This document shows positions 47,929 through 57,661 of a DNA stretch of 64,000 nucleotides, piece after piece (position 1 is the first letter of the stretch; each line of letters begins with the position of its first letter). A model generated the notes under the pieces. That model ran no database searches and was not told where the DNA came from. It saw only the letters and a list, made by a program, of their open reading frames with translations. Origin of the DNA: an uncultured Saprospiraceae bacterium (GTDB lineage Bacteria; Bacteroidota; Bacteroidia; Chitinophagales; Saprospiraceae); NCBI GenBank assembly GCA_937959115.1, contig CALGAW010000028.1, forward strand, positions 43,415 through 107,414. The letters are read 5' to 3'. The position numbers and the translations under genes are program-made.

Positions 47929-49332
47929 ATGCATAAAAATAAGCTAATTAGAGTCTTCAATTCTCTTTCAGGCAATGAATTACGATTGTTTAAACGCCTA
48001 TTAGAATCAAAAATGTACAATCAGAATCCTGAAGTACTTGCCCTGTTTAATCATCTTCGGTTTCAAGCTACAAAAGACAATCCCAACTTTTCAAAGGAAC
48101 AAATCCACGAAAAACTATTTGCTGGAACGCCTTACAATGAAAAACACGTCCGCGATATAATCTCCTACTTGTTTAAGGCACTTGAGAAGTTTCTTTCACT
48201 CCATGAATATCAAATTGATCCAGAAAGAGAATTATTGAATTTATGCAGAGCTTATCGAAAAAGAAGTTTGCCAAAACTATTTGAATCCTCAGTAAAAAAA
48301 GCGAAACAGTTGATCGAAAATGGGAAACGAGATGTGGAATATCATGAGTTTAGTTATCAGCTTCAATGGGAAAAGTATCAAGCCACCTTTACCAAAAAAG
48401 GAAGAGCAAAATCGAACAACCTTCAACAAGTATCCGACAGCCTCGATATCAACTATTTTGCTAATCGACTCAAGCAATGCTGTGTCATGTTGTCTCATCA
48501 AAGTGTATTTAATATTAGCTATGATATGGGACCAGTGGATTCCGTTATCAAAGAAGTGGAGCGAAAGGAGTTGCTGCATATTCCAGCCATTAGTATCTAC
48601 TATTTCGGCTATCTAGCACAGACAAATACGGAAAACTTACAGTATTTCAAAGCCTTACAGAAAAGCCTGAATACTAGTGCAGAATTGTTTGAAATTGATG
48701 AAATGAAAGACATCTACCTGCTGGCAATCAACATTGGAATAAAGAATCTTAACCAAGGAAATCTTGAATTTATTTCAGATTTACTAGAAATCTATAAATC
48801 AGGCGTAGAAAATAGAATTCTACTGACCAATAATCAAATTTCTCCCTTTTCCTATAAAAATATTATTGCATTAGCCCTTCGCGTGAAACAGTTTGACTGG
48901 GTAGAAAAGTTCATCAATGACTTCCGAAATTCCATTGAAAGCAGTAACAGTGAAGCGATCTACTCCTACAACTTTGCAAAGCTGAAATACGAGAAAAAGG
49001 AATACAAAGAGGCACTTTATTTATTGCTACAAACCTCTTCAACCGGAGACTTGTATGTTAGCTTAGATACTAAAATTTTACTTTCCAGAATATACTATGA
49101 ACAAAACGATCTAGATGCCTTGGAAAACGTGGTGGAAAGCTTCAAGATCTTTATTCGAAGAAGTAAAATTATCAGTTATCACAAGATCAGTTATTGTAAT
49201 TTTTTAAATAGTCTAATCAAGTTAATTGCATTGAATCAATATGATAAAGCAAAGAAAATCAAACTTTGTAAAGAGATTGAACAATTACAGCCGCTTCCAG
49301 ATAAATATTGGTTTTTAGAACAACTGAGCTAA
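47929..49332 (+). CDS. Cytoplasmic helical (TPR-like) protein, copy 3 of divergent pair
   Basis: A 467-residue paralogue of the proteins at 13812 and 22347. It keeps the N-terminal LSGNELRLFKRLLESKMYN, the central SLDINYFANRLKQCCVMLS, IPAISIYYFGYLAQ, EMKDIYLLAINIGI, RILLTNNQIS and C-terminal LPDKYWFLEQL blocks. Helix pairs YNFAKLKYEKKEYKEAL and KILLSRIYYEQNDLDAL are TPR-like. It has no signal peptide, transmembrane segment or recognised DNA-binding motif. Relative to copies 1 and 2 it is the most divergent in the N-terminal third. It lies upstream of the MORN lipoprotein (118 bp), which may be a separate unit. Confidence 0.75.
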   Translation: MHKNKLIRVFNSLSGNELRLFKRLLESKMYNQNPEVLALFNHLRFQATKDNPNFSKEQIHEKLFAGTPYNEKHVRDIISYLFKALEKFLSLHEYQIDPERELLNLCRAYRKRSLPKLFESSVKKAKQLIENGKRDVEYHEFSYQLQWEKYQATFTKKGRAKSNNLQQVSDSLDINYFANRLKQCCVMLSHQSVFNISYDMGPVDSVIKEVERKELLHIPAISIYYFGYLAQTNTENLQYFKALQKSLNTSAELFEIDEMKDIYLLAINIGIKNLNQGNLEFISDLLEIYKSGVENRILLTNNQISPFSYKNIIALALRVKQFDWVEKFINDFRNSIESSNSEAIYSYNFAKLKYEKKEYKEALYLLLQTSSTGDLYVSLDTKILLSRIYYEQNDLDALENVVESFKIFIRRSKIISYHKISYCNFLNSLIKLIALNQYDKAKKIKLCKEIEQLQPLPDKYWFLEQLS

Positions 49333-49450
49333 TGGTTAATGCGCATTTATTAATGTTTATTGATTAACAGACCGAAACTAATTTTTTTAATTAATAATTT
49401 ACCATTAACAATTAAAAACCACGTTCTTTACAGTTTAAACAACTCAATTC

Positions 49451-50011
49451 ATGCGCTTAAGTGCGATCATTTTGCCAATTCTAATCACCTTTTGCTTTCT
49501 AAGCAGTTGCTACGATATTCACAGGCATCCGCAAGGAGTGTTTCAGCAAGATACCTTCTATAACTACAATGGGCAGAAAGTAAAAGGCAACTGGACAGAA
49601 GGCAAAAGAAATGGCTTTTTTAAAACAGTAAACAGTGACCGAACGCTCCTGAACCAAGGAAACTATAGCATGGGCGTTCAAACAGGGGAGTGGTATTATT
49701 TTCATCCAAATGGTAAGTTACACAGCAAAGGAGTATTCGAAAATGGAGTCCGCACTGGCCAATGGGAAAACTTCTACCAAAATGGGAAAATCAAGGAACT
49801 AAGATCTTACACAAACGGACAAAACTATTTACTCTACTCTTGGTCATCAGATGGCGCTGAAATGGTCGTTGACGGAACAGGGCCCTACGAATTTTACTTC
49901 AAAGACATCCTACGAGAATCAGGTCAGTATACTAGTGGTCTACCTTCCGGGAATTGGAAAGTCTACGACGAAAACGGAACACTCATTCGAGCATTTGTTG
50001 CTGGAGAATAG
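49451..50011 (+). CDS. MORN-repeat lipoprotein
   Basis: A 186-residue protein with lipobox FLSSC (Cys about 20), then MORN/YwqK-type repeats: YNYNGQKVKGNWTEGKRNG, GEWYYFHPNGKLHSKG, GQWENFYQNGKIKE and SGNWKVYDENGT. Such repeats form an extended beta-meander. They are often labelled toxin-antitoxin YwqK antitoxin in databases, but nothing here supports that role. Lipid-anchored MORN proteins are common in Bacteroidota with unknown function. The C-terminal ends neatly at FVAGE. Confidence 0.78.
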   Translation: MRLSAIILPILITFCFLSSCYDIHRHPQGVFQQDTFYNYNGQKVKGNWTEGKRNGFFKTVNSDRTLLNQGNYSMGVQTGEWYYFHPNGKLHSKGVFENGVRTGQWENFYQNGKIKELRSYTNGQNYLLYSWSSDGAEMVVDGTGPYEFYFKDILRESGQYTSGLPSGNWKVYDENGTLIRAFVAGE

Positions 50012-50307
50012 CTTGAAAACTGTCCAAATGATTCCTTATTCAGTCAATTCTTATCTAATTTCAACTCACTAATCGATAGACATGTACAGAATTCAAATGT
50101 AAACTACAAGCAAAGGAAATTGGTTGATATTGTTGATTATCAATGATTAATAGTTTTATGGTTGTTTTAATTCTTTCAATTCTATTCGACCAATTTACAT
50201 ATGGTGATAGAATTTAATGTCACTTATGCTATCTTAATTCTGTTCAACTTTGCCAAAATATTCGAAGTTTTATGCCATCGGGTACTAATCTAAAAAAAAC
50301 GCAGAAT

Positions 50308-53241
50308 ATGATGAAACTATATCCTAACATTCAAATTTTTGTATTTCTTCTTCTCTCAGCAACGGCTAATCTTTTTGGTCAATGCCCTTCGACCTATACA
50401 GATACTGATGGCGATGGTATTGCTAACCTCTGTGATAGTGACAATGATAATGATGGGATATTGAATAGCAATGAAAAAAATCTAGCTTGTGCCTACACAA
50501 CGAATATGCAGTACAGCCTTTATACTGAGAATTATGATGTCGACTTCTTTGCGGATACTGATCCTATCTTCAGAACATTTGATTTTAAATTGTACACTTC
50601 TGGCGTTTTCTCAGCAGCAGATGTTGATTCAGCAAAAGTGATTTTTAGCATACCACATCTTGGACACACTGATTCGTTAATGGTTGAGCTCCCAGCACTG
50701 ACCATGTCTTACACCTTTTGGGCAGGCAATTTCGATAGCAATAATCCTTACATGAGCTCTGATTTCTGTATTGGCAAAACAGTCGAAATTGAGAGGGGAA
50801 CAGTTTACCTGTTAAACGGAATGATGGAAGTACCAATCAATAACTATAGCATGGATTTCTGCGTGGGAGGACATGACTGGATCACCGTTACTCCAGCTTC
50901 TTACTATGATTGTGATGGAGATGATGTACCAGATCAGTATGATACAGATTCTGATAACGACGGGTGTCCAGATGCACTCGAAGCTGGTGGAAATTTTACT
51001 TGGGCTGATGTTTCAGATGAGCGACTTAGTGGTGCGGTAAACGGTTCGGGGGTTCCTGTAGTTGCGGCTAGCGGTCAAGCAAATACAGCAGCGGTAGTTG
51101 ATGCAAACATTGCTGACTGTAATTCTACAAGAGTATCAAATGATTTTAATAACACCCCTTATCGAACTCCAGTAACAAGCAACGTGTTGATAAATGATAG
51201 TGATCTAGAAGGGGACAAACAATCTGTTACCCTAGTAACCAATGTGCCCACAGCACATGGTGTTTTGACACTTGAACCAAATGGCAGATATGTTTTCACT
51301 CCAGCAACAGGATTCACAGGTGAAACATCCTTTAAATACGAGGCTTGTGATGATGGCATCCCACAAAAATGTCAAGAGGCACTTGTTTCTCTAGAAGTAT
51401 TGCCTCAAGTGGATCCTAGTAACTCATCTATTATTGCCAATCCAGATAATAACACCACAGAAGTAGGAGTGGCAATTACAAATTACTTATTTACGAACGA
51501 TTATGACCCAGAAGCTACTGCGTTTACGGTGGTTAGTGTACTGATGGATACTGATGGAGATGGTGCTATAAATGATCCAATCTCGGTAGGAACAACAGCG
51601 AATGCCTACGGAGTGGATAAGGATGGCGCAACAACACTAGCGGGTACGCTTACAGTCAATTCGAATGGTGTTTACAATTATATCCCAGCACCCGGGTTTA
51701 AAGGTCGTTTGAGCGCAGATTATACCATAACGGATGAAAATACGGATAATGACCAATCGCGTCTTACAATTGACGTGATCGATGAGCTTGCTAACAATAC
51801 CTTCGCTTCTGATGATGCGTTCTTTACAGATGTGAATGTACCGATTAGCAGCACAGTAATGATTAATGATGTGGATCCAGAAGCAAACCCTTTTGCAGTA
51901 ACTTCCTTGTTGTTTGATACCAATGGAAATGGGATCATGGATAATGCAGTAGCACTAGGAATCGCTTCTCCAGTATTTGGATTTAATAAAGCGGGGACAC
52001 ATGTCGCTGCTGGTACACTGCTCATCAATTCTGACGGGACTTATATCTTTACTCCAGCTACTGATTTTGTTGGCAATGTTGTAGTAACCTATACGATTTG
52101 CGATGATCAAGCAGAAATGGCATGTGATGAGGCGATTCTTGACATTACAGTGATCGGTTCTTATCGTGATTATGGCGATGCTCCTAGTGGATATCCTAAT
52201 GCTTGGACTTCAGTGATGACGGATGAGGATGGCGATAATGTTCCAGATGCACCAACAGCAGTTTGGTTGGGAGCTAAGGTCGGATTTGAGTCGACTACAA
52301 AAAGCTCAACAGCCAATGATGCAAATTCTGATAGCTTTGATGATGCGATGACGTTTGGAGCAGAGCCTGGCCAATTCCCAATAGACGTTAAGCCAAATAC
52401 TGCTTATGATGTAACAGTGACGCTCAATGGCAATCAAACTGGAGACGAGGTATTTGTTGGAATGTGGATTGACTGGAACGATGATGGCACGTATGACAAT
52501 TTTTATAGCACTTCTGGAATCACGAATAGCACAGTAGACGTTACTGTTTCCATTACGACTCCAACCAACTATATCAGTGGGACGGATGTGAACATAAGGC
52601 TGAGATCAGATGACGAAGTACTTGGTTCAACTGATTTTGCTGGAGGCATTACAAATGGAGAAGTGGAGGATTACAGACACGAGGTCATCTTACCGCTTGA
52701 AATGGCTTCTTTTACTGGAGTAAACAATGATTGTACTAATATCCTAAATTGGACGACTGCCGTAGAAATAAACACAAATTATTTCGAAATTCTCTACAGT
52801 AACGATGGTCAACAATTTACGGTAGTTGATGTGGTCAATGCAGCGGGTACTTCTCGAGAATATCGAGCTTATGACTTTTCGCACGCCGTTAGCAGTACAA
52901 GATCGTATTATCAGATAAGAACGGTAGACCTAGATGGTGAAATCTCCTTATCGGATATCATTGTAGTCCATGCCAAATGTATGTTTTTAAATGTTGAAAT
53001 CTCCTTATATCCGAACCCTACTAAAAATGATATTAACCTATCCATTACAGCAGATAAAGACCGTGGTATTTCACTCTCTGTCATGGATGGTTTAGGAAGA
53101 ATCGTATTTGAAAAACAAGTAGAAATTTCTAAGGGATTAAATACGGTTGAATTATTGACAAATGATTTAATTCCAGGGATTTATCATGTGAAAATACATG
53201 GAGATTCTAGTTATAGCATACCTTTTATTAAAACAGAGTAA
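50308..53241 (+). CDS. T9SS-exported GEVED/cadherin-like surface protein
   Basis: The start at 50308 or 50311 (MMKLYPNIQIFVFLLLS) gives a signal peptide cleaved near NLFGQ; a start at 50272 would add 12 residues. Thrombospondin type 3-like Ca loops lie at about 40-65 (DTDGDGIANLCDSDNDNDG) and 205-235. Three tandem Ig/cadherin-like domains follow (about 275-615; NVLINDSDLEGD, YLFTNDYDPEA, TVMINDVDPEAN, each with a FTPATGF- or YIPAPGF-type strand). Next are a GEVED domain (about 625-800; YGDAPSGYPNAW, IDWNDDGTYDNF, GGITNGEVEDYRHE), a FN3-like segment (ILNWTTAVEINTNYFEI), and a type A T9SS sorting domain (LYPNPTKNDINLSI, MDGLGRIVFE, IPGIYHVKIHG). It is probably a Ca-stabilised surface adhesin. 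Its tail is repeated as the separate gene at 53725. Confidence 0.87.
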   Translation: MMKLYPNIQIFVFLLLSATANLFGQCPSTYTDTDGDGIANLCDSDNDNDGILNSNEKNLACAYTTNMQYSLYTENYDVDFFADTDPIFRTFDFKLYTSGVFSAADVDSAKVIFSIPHLGHTDSLMVELPALTMSYTFWAGNFDSNNPYMSSDFCIGKTVEIERGTVYLLNGMMEVPINNYSMDFCVGGHDWITVTPASYYDCDGDDVPDQYDTDSDNDGCPDALEAGGNFTWADVSDERLSGAVNGSGVPVVAASGQANTAAVVDANIADCNSTRVSNDFNNTPYRTPVTSNVLINDSDLEGDKQSVTLVTNVPTAHGVLTLEPNGRYVFTPATGFTGETSFKYEACDDGIPQKCQEALVSLEVLPQVDPSNSSIIANPDNNTTEVGVAITNYLFTNDYDPEATAFTVVSVLMDTDGDGAINDPISVGTTANAYGVDKDGATTLAGTLTVNSNGVYNYIPAPGFKGRLSADYTITDENTDNDQSRLTIDVIDELANNTFASDDAFFTDVNVPISSTVMINDVDPEANPFAVTSLLFDTNGNGIMDNAVALGIASPVFGFNKAGTHVAAGTLLINSDGTYIFTPATDFVGNVVVTYTICDDQAEMACDEAILDITVIGSYRDYGDAPSGYPNAWTSVMTDEDGDNVPDAPTAVWLGAKVGFESTTKSSTANDANSDSFDDAMTFGAEPGQFPIDVKPNTAYDVTVTLNGNQTGDEVFVGMWIDWNDDGTYDNFYSTSGITNSTVDVTVSITTPTNYISGTDVNIRLRSDDEVLGSTDFAGGITNGEVEDYRHEVILPLEMASFTGVNNDCTNILNWTTAVEINTNYFEILYSNDGQQFTVVDVVNAAGTSREYRAYDFSHAVSSTRSYYQIRTVDLDGEISLSDIIVVHAKCMFLNVEISLYPNPTKNDINLSITADKDRGISLSVMDGLGRIVFEKQVEISKGLNTVELLTNDLIPGIYHVKIHGDSSYSIPFIKTE

Positions 53242-53724
53242 ATTCGTAATAACAATGATAATTAGGAGAGGCAATACATCAAAAGTGTTGTCTCTTTTTT
53301 TGTTTGGGTTCGTGTCTTGGCCTCGTCGTGTCTTCTCGCATTAGGTTTTTCCTGCTTAACCTTACAGCATTTGGGCCAGAGGGAATTTGTCCTTAAATAT
53401 CGTCCTAGGAGAAAAGAAGGGTATTCCTAGTGAAAAAGCTCAAACACTGCTTGCCATTATTAACCGAGTCCGCTCACTTAACCACATACATACAGCCAAC
53501 TTAAATGTAAGATTTTACTGTTGGTTTGGAGTGTAAATTGTTCATTTTAAATCAATAACAATTGTTTTCTATGGTTAATTCATTCACTTTTATTGGACAA
53601 ATATTCATATGTCAACTCAATGTAATGTCACGGATCAGGTTTTATGTAATTTCATCTCTTGTGAATAATTCGAACATTTACACCATCATTTAACTACAAC
53701 AATTATCATCTTAAAAGTAATAGC
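53242..53724. other. Intergenic region
   Basis: It contains the terminator at 53266-53301, then about 420 bp with no recognisable gene or repeat. The 3' part should carry the promoter of the short T9SS gene. Confidence 0.5.
53266..53301 (+). terminator. Intrinsic terminator of the GEVED gene
   Basis: A stem of GAGA plus CAATA against TGTTG plus TCTC with a two-base bulge is followed by a run of T. A near copy (54458-54490) ends the next gene, and both continue into tgtttgggtt. Confidence 0.65.
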
Positions 53725-54435
53725 ATGACATTACAATTATCATTCAATCGTTTCTCCAGTTTTATCTTAATCATTACAATTATTCTTTTCTCCGCTGGGG
53801 AAATGATTGGTCAAATAAAGAGTAACATTGTGACTATACAGGTTGCACAAGGAGAAGTTGAAGATAATAGTCAAGAATCACCTCTACCAGTTGAGCTTGC
53901 TGACTTTAATGGTACTTCAAAAGGATGTACGAATATTCTGAATTGGTCAACAGCAGTAGAGGTAAATACCAATTACTTTGAAATTCTTCAGAGTAGCGAT
54001 GGGAAGCAGTTTAATGTGATAGATGCAGTAAATGCAGCAGGAACGTCTACCCAATTTAACCATTATAATTTCTCACATTCTGTAAATACTGAAAGAACCT
54101 ATTACCAAATTAGAGCAGTTGATATTGACGGATCAATCTTCTTGTCTGATGTCGTTGTAGTTAATGCAGCTTGTAAAGTTTTATTGGATGATTTAGCGCT
54201 GTATCCAAACCCTACAAACCATGATATTAAGTTGTCCTTTTCTACTCAAAAAGAACGTAACGTACAAGTAGAAGTTCTTGATGGCTTAGGCAGGACTGTA
54301 GTGGATAAACAGATGGAAGTTACTTCAGGATTCAACTCCATAGATTTAGAAACAAACGAATTGACACCAGGAATCTACCACATAAAAATACATGGAGATT
54401 ACTTCTACAGACTGAAGTTCATAAAAATAGAGTAA
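53725..54435 (+). CDS. Short T9SS protein: nearly only the sorting tail of the GEVED protein
   Basis: A 236-residue protein with a signal peptide (MTLQLSFNRFSSFILIITII, cleavage near MIGQ), a short stretch, GEVEDNSQESPLPVELADF, and then a tail closely matching the last 185 residues of the preceding protein. That tail is the FN3-like segment (ILNWSTAVEVNTNYFEI) plus a type A T9SS sorting domain (LYPNPTNHDIKLSF, LDGLGRTVVD, TPGIYHIKIHG). The retained GEVED word suggests an internal deletion of a full-length copy that joined the signal peptide to the domain end. The frame is intact, so the protein is probably made. It could compete for the sorting machinery or be a cryptic remnant; neither is shown. 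Confidence 0.82.
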   Translation: MTLQLSFNRFSSFILIITIILFSAGEMIGQIKSNIVTIQVAQGEVEDNSQESPLPVELADFNGTSKGCTNILNWSTAVEVNTNYFEILQSSDGKQFNVIDAVNAAGTSTQFNHYNFSHSVNTERTYYQIRAVDIDGSIFLSDVVVVNAACKVLLDDLALYPNPTNHDIKLSFSTQKERNVQVEVLDGLGRTVVDKQMEVTSGFNSIDLETNELTPGIYHIKIHGDYFYRLKFIKIE

Positions 54436-54457
54436 ATACCTAATCATAAATTAAGTA

Positions 54458-54490
54458 GAAAGGCAACGCAAAATGTGTTGTCTTTTTTTT
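54458..54490 (+). terminator. Intrinsic terminator of the short T9SS gene
   Basis: A stem formed by aaggcaacgca and tgtgttgtctt with a small bulge is followed by eight T. It resembles the terminator at 53266 in sequence and in its 3' flank gtttgggtt, showing that the 3' end of the neighbouring gene was duplicated with its terminator. Confidence 0.7.
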
Positions 54491-54780
54491 GTTTGGGTTG
54501 GTGGTTGAATCGTTGTAGGAGCGCATGCAATTCGCCCTTACGTAGGTCATCCATAAAGTCTTGGATGAAAATAGAGCTGTAAGATTAATGTGTTGTCTCT
54601 TACAGTTGTATCCTAAGAATATACAAGTCCTTTTTTGTCATTAATATTTAAACACTAGCAATTGAGTCCACTCCGAAAAGTCCGTTTGTCATAAACGCAA
54701 AAAAAAAACATTAACAATAAATTTAATATGTAAAAACGAATTACACTTAACCCCATAAAGCATCCGTTGAACCTGTAATC

Positions 54781-54880
54781 TGAATTCTGCTGACAGAAGC
54801 GATGGCCGAATTGTAGTGTTTGAGCGGAGCGAGTTTACAATTCTTGATTTTTTTGGTTCTTTTTGCATCAAGGCAAAAAC
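54781..54880. repeat. Dispersed-repeat-like sequence with inverted repeat
   Basis: The phrase gagcggagcgag, flanked by gaattgta (54808-54815) and tacaattc (54836-54843), followed by tttttttggttctttttgc, resembles a short interspersed sequence I have often seen in Bacteroidota genomes. The 8-bp arms can form a stem-loop. Recognition is from memory, so confidence is limited. Confidence 0.4.
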
Positions 54881-55034
54881 GAATATTAAACATTAAACTT
54901 ATTTTTAATTTATTGTTAAGTATTGAAAAACAGATTTTTCGGAGTAGACTCACAATTGATCATTATTATAAAATTCTTGACTATTATTGAAATTTCCATT
55001 AGTTTCGCCGAAACATCATAGAACGTTCATTATT

Positions 55035-56366
55035 ATGAAACCATCAATTCCACAAGGAACAAGAGATTTTGGCCCAAAGACGGTAAACAAAAGAAATTTT
55101 ATCTTTAATACACTCAAACAGGTATTCGTCAAATACGGTTTTCAGCCAATAGAAACACCAACGATGGAAAACCTGTCGACCTTAACTGGGAAGTATGGTG
55201 AAGAGGGCGATCAATTGCTATACAAAGTACTGAATTCAAAGGACTTTCTGTCCAAAGCAAAGAGTTTGGACGACTACAAAAAACTAACATTCGAAATCTG
55301 TAAAAAAGGTTTGCGTTACGATCTCACCGTACCTTTTGCCCGTTATGTGGTTATGAATCAACACGAGATCGCCTTCCCATTCAAGCGTTATCAGATTCAA
55401 CCCGTATGGAGAGGCGACCGCCCTCAGCGAGGACGATACCGGGAATTCTACCAATGTGATGTGGATGTAGTCGGCAGTGATTCCCTAATCAATGAAGTAG
55501 AACTCGTACAGATATACGATGAAGGGTTTGCGAAGCTCGGCGTAGACGCCACCATCAAGTTGAATAACAGGAAAATCCTTGCAGGCCTCGCAGAAGTCGC
55601 CAATATCAAAGACAAGTTCATCAGCATGACTATCGCCATTGACAAACTGGATAAAATCGGCATTGAAGGCGTCCGCAAAGAGATGACGAGCCATGAGATT
55701 CCAAACGAGGCGATAGCCAAAATAGAAGCTGTGCTAAACGCGGATACACTAGAAGAATTAAAGCCGATTCTAGCACATAGCGAAACAGGAATGAAGGGAA
55801 TCGAGGAACTAGAAACGATTTTCGATTATCTAAAAGACATAGAATTAACGAATGAAGTCAAATTTGATGTCACGCTTGCTCGTGGCTTAAACTACTACAC
55901 TGGAGCCATCTTTGAGGTAAGTGCAAACAACGTCCAACTGGGTAGCATAGGCGGAGGCGGTCGCTACGACGATTTAACAAGCAACTTTGGCCTTAAAGGT
56001 ATGCCTGGTGTCGGTGTTTCCTTTGGCGCAGATCGGATTTATGTGGTTATGGATGAACTTAATCTGTTTCCAGAACTCAGTAAAGACAGCACCCAATTGA
56101 TTTTTCTTGCCATGGATGAGGAGAGTCATAAATATGCGTTTCAACAGTTACAAAAAGTGAGAAAAGCTGGTATTAATGCAGAACTGTATCCAGAAGTCAA
56201 AAAGTTTCAAAAGCAAATGAAGTATGCCAATACCCGAAAAGTCCCATTCATTGCAATCGTAGGCGAAGATGAACGGGATAGTGGCGTTTTAGGTGTTAAG
56301 AACATGCGAGCAGGAACGCAGGAAAACATTACGGTTGAAGCATTGATTGAGCAGTTGAGTACTTAG
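55035..56366 (+). CDS. hisS: Histidine--tRNA ligase
   Basis: A 443-residue class II aminoacyl-tRNA synthetase that charges tRNA-His. The ATG at 55035 gives the canonical start MKPSIPQGTRDF. Motif 2 is QIQPVWRGDRPQRGRYREFY. The HisA-specific block is LARGLNYYTGAIFEV, and GSIGGGGRYDDL and GVGVSFGADRIY (motif 3) follow. The C-terminal anticodon-binding domain (about 340-443) contains VGEDERDSGVLGVKNM. The protein is complete and cytoplasmic. It stands 131 bp upstream of psuG with no strong terminator between them, so cotranscription is possible. Confidence 0.97.
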   Translation: MKPSIPQGTRDFGPKTVNKRNFIFNTLKQVFVKYGFQPIETPTMENLSTLTGKYGEEGDQLLYKVLNSKDFLSKAKSLDDYKKLTFEICKKGLRYDLTVPFARYVVMNQHEIAFPFKRYQIQPVWRGDRPQRGRYREFYQCDVDVVGSDSLINEVELVQIYDEGFAKLGVDATIKLNNRKILAGLAEVANIKDKFISMTIAIDKLDKIGIEGVRKEMTSHEIPNEAIAKIEAVLNADTLEELKPILAHSETGMKGIEELETIFDYLKDIELTNEVKFDVTLARGLNYYTGAIFEVSANNVQLGSIGGGGRYDDLTSNFGLKGMPGVGVSFGADRIYVVMDELNLFPELSKDSTQLIFLAMDEESHKYAFQQLQKVRKAGINAELYPEVKKFQKQMKYANTRKVPFIAIVGEDERDSGVLGVKNMRAGTQENITVEALIEQLST

Positions 56367-56497
56367 AGTCTCCTTCGTTAGATTTAGAAAACAACTATTT
56401 TACTAGTAAACTGAAATTTGACTAATGTAATGCTAGTTTACAATTGTTTTAATAATTTAATGTTCTTGTAAATCAAATTCAATTTTAATAAAGCGGA

Positions 56498-57415
56498 ATG
56501 ACCAACCAATATCCAAAATACCTCGATATCCACCCAACAGTCCAGCATGCCCTTGCAAACGGTAACCCAATTGTAGCGCTAGAATCTACCATAATCTCCC
56601 ATGGAATGCCGTACCCTAAAAACGTGGAAACTGCCCTAGAAGTAGAAGCAGCAGTGCTAGAACAAGGCGCGGTACCCGCTACAATTGCAGTCATCAATGG
56701 CAGAATGAAAGCAGGGTTGACTAGAGAGGAGATTGAATTACTCGGAAAAACAGGCCAACAGATCACAAAAACGAGCCGACGGGATTTGCCCTATATCATT
56801 GCGAACCAGCAATCAGGAGCAACCACTGTCGCTGCAACTATGATCATCGCTGAGCTTGCTGGCCTACCCATTTTTGCCACAGGCGGAATCGGTGGCGTAC
56901 ACCGAGGTGCAGTAAAGACAATGGACATCTCCGCAGATCTCCAGGAACTAGCCAATACCAATGTAACAGTGGTCAGCGCAGGCGTAAAATCAATTTTAGA
57001 CATCGGTATGACCCTAGAATACCTAGAAACATTTGGGGTACCTGTAATCGGCTATCGCACAGAAGAATTTCCCGCCTTCTTTACTAGGGAAAGTGGATAT
57101 GGCGTAGACTATCGGATCGATTCCCCAGCAGAAATCGCAGCACTAATAAATGTAAAACGAGCGCTTGGTTTACGAGGCGGTGTCGTCATTGCAAATCCAG
57201 TGCAGGAAGAATACCAGATGGAAAAGGAGGAGATAGACGGAATCATCATCCAAGCCCTAGAAGACGCCACAATCGAAGGTGTATCTGGGCGAGCCATTAC
57301 CCCTTACCTATTGCAACGCATTGAAGCGTTAACACAAGGGAAAAGTCTGTTTTCCAACATTCAATTAGTACTCAATAATGCACGACTTGGTGCGCAGATT
57401 GCTAAAGAGTTATGA
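56498..57415 (+). CDS. psuG: Pseudouridine-5'-phosphate glycosidase
   Basis: PsuG reversibly splits pseudouridine 5'-phosphate into uracil and ribose 5-phosphate. The 305-residue protein has the family core throughout: NPIVALESTIISHGMPYP near the N-terminus, GAVPATIAVINGRMKAGL, and IFATGGIGGVHRGA. Further blocks are DISADLQELA, VSAGVKSILDI, EFPAFFTRESG and a late GVSGRAITPYLL. It carries the expected metal and phosphate-binding Asp/Lys positions of the family. The usual partner kinase psuK is not adjacent. The protein is cytoplasmic; length and ends match the family. Confidence 0.95.
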   Translation: MTNQYPKYLDIHPTVQHALANGNPIVALESTIISHGMPYPKNVETALEVEAAVLEQGAVPATIAVINGRMKAGLTREEIELLGKTGQQITKTSRRDLPYIIANQQSGATTVAATMIIAELAGLPIFATGGIGGVHRGAVKTMDISADLQELANTNVTVVSAGVKSILDIGMTLEYLETFGVPVIGYRTEEFPAFFTRESGYGVDYRIDSPAEIAALINVKRALGLRGGVVIANPVQEEYQMEKEEIDGIIIQALEDATIEGVSGRAITPYLLQRIEALTQGKSLFSNIQLVLNNARLGAQIAKEL

Positions 57416-57661
57416 AGGGAATAACGAGTGCAGAATAACGAATGAAGAATTTTAAAAAGGTACCTATCGAATATTGAGCGTAATAGGAGCATTTAAGGAA
57501 TAAGGATTAAACAAGACGTAGAGCACTTCTTCTTCATTCCCTCAATGTTCCCTTTCTGCAACCAATTCCAACTATTTTCGTTTGTATTAAGAATACTGCT
57601 AATATTCAGATCAATACGGCACAAAATTTGGATTAATACTAGAAACGATTCCTAGTTTGCT

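Larger units (their letters stand above)
54436..55034. other. Intergenic region with terminator and dispersed-repeat-like sequence
   Basis: After the terminator at 54458-54490 come about 300 bp without recognisable content, then the repeat-like stretch at 54781-54880, then an AT-rich leader to hisS. A TTG at 54987 is in frame with hisS, but the ATG at 55035 fits the family. Confidence 0.5.

Noticed and set aside
49451..50011. YwqK-type toxin-antitoxin component
   Set aside because: The MORN repeats match the domain often given that label, but the protein is a lipoprotein with no toxin partner next to it.
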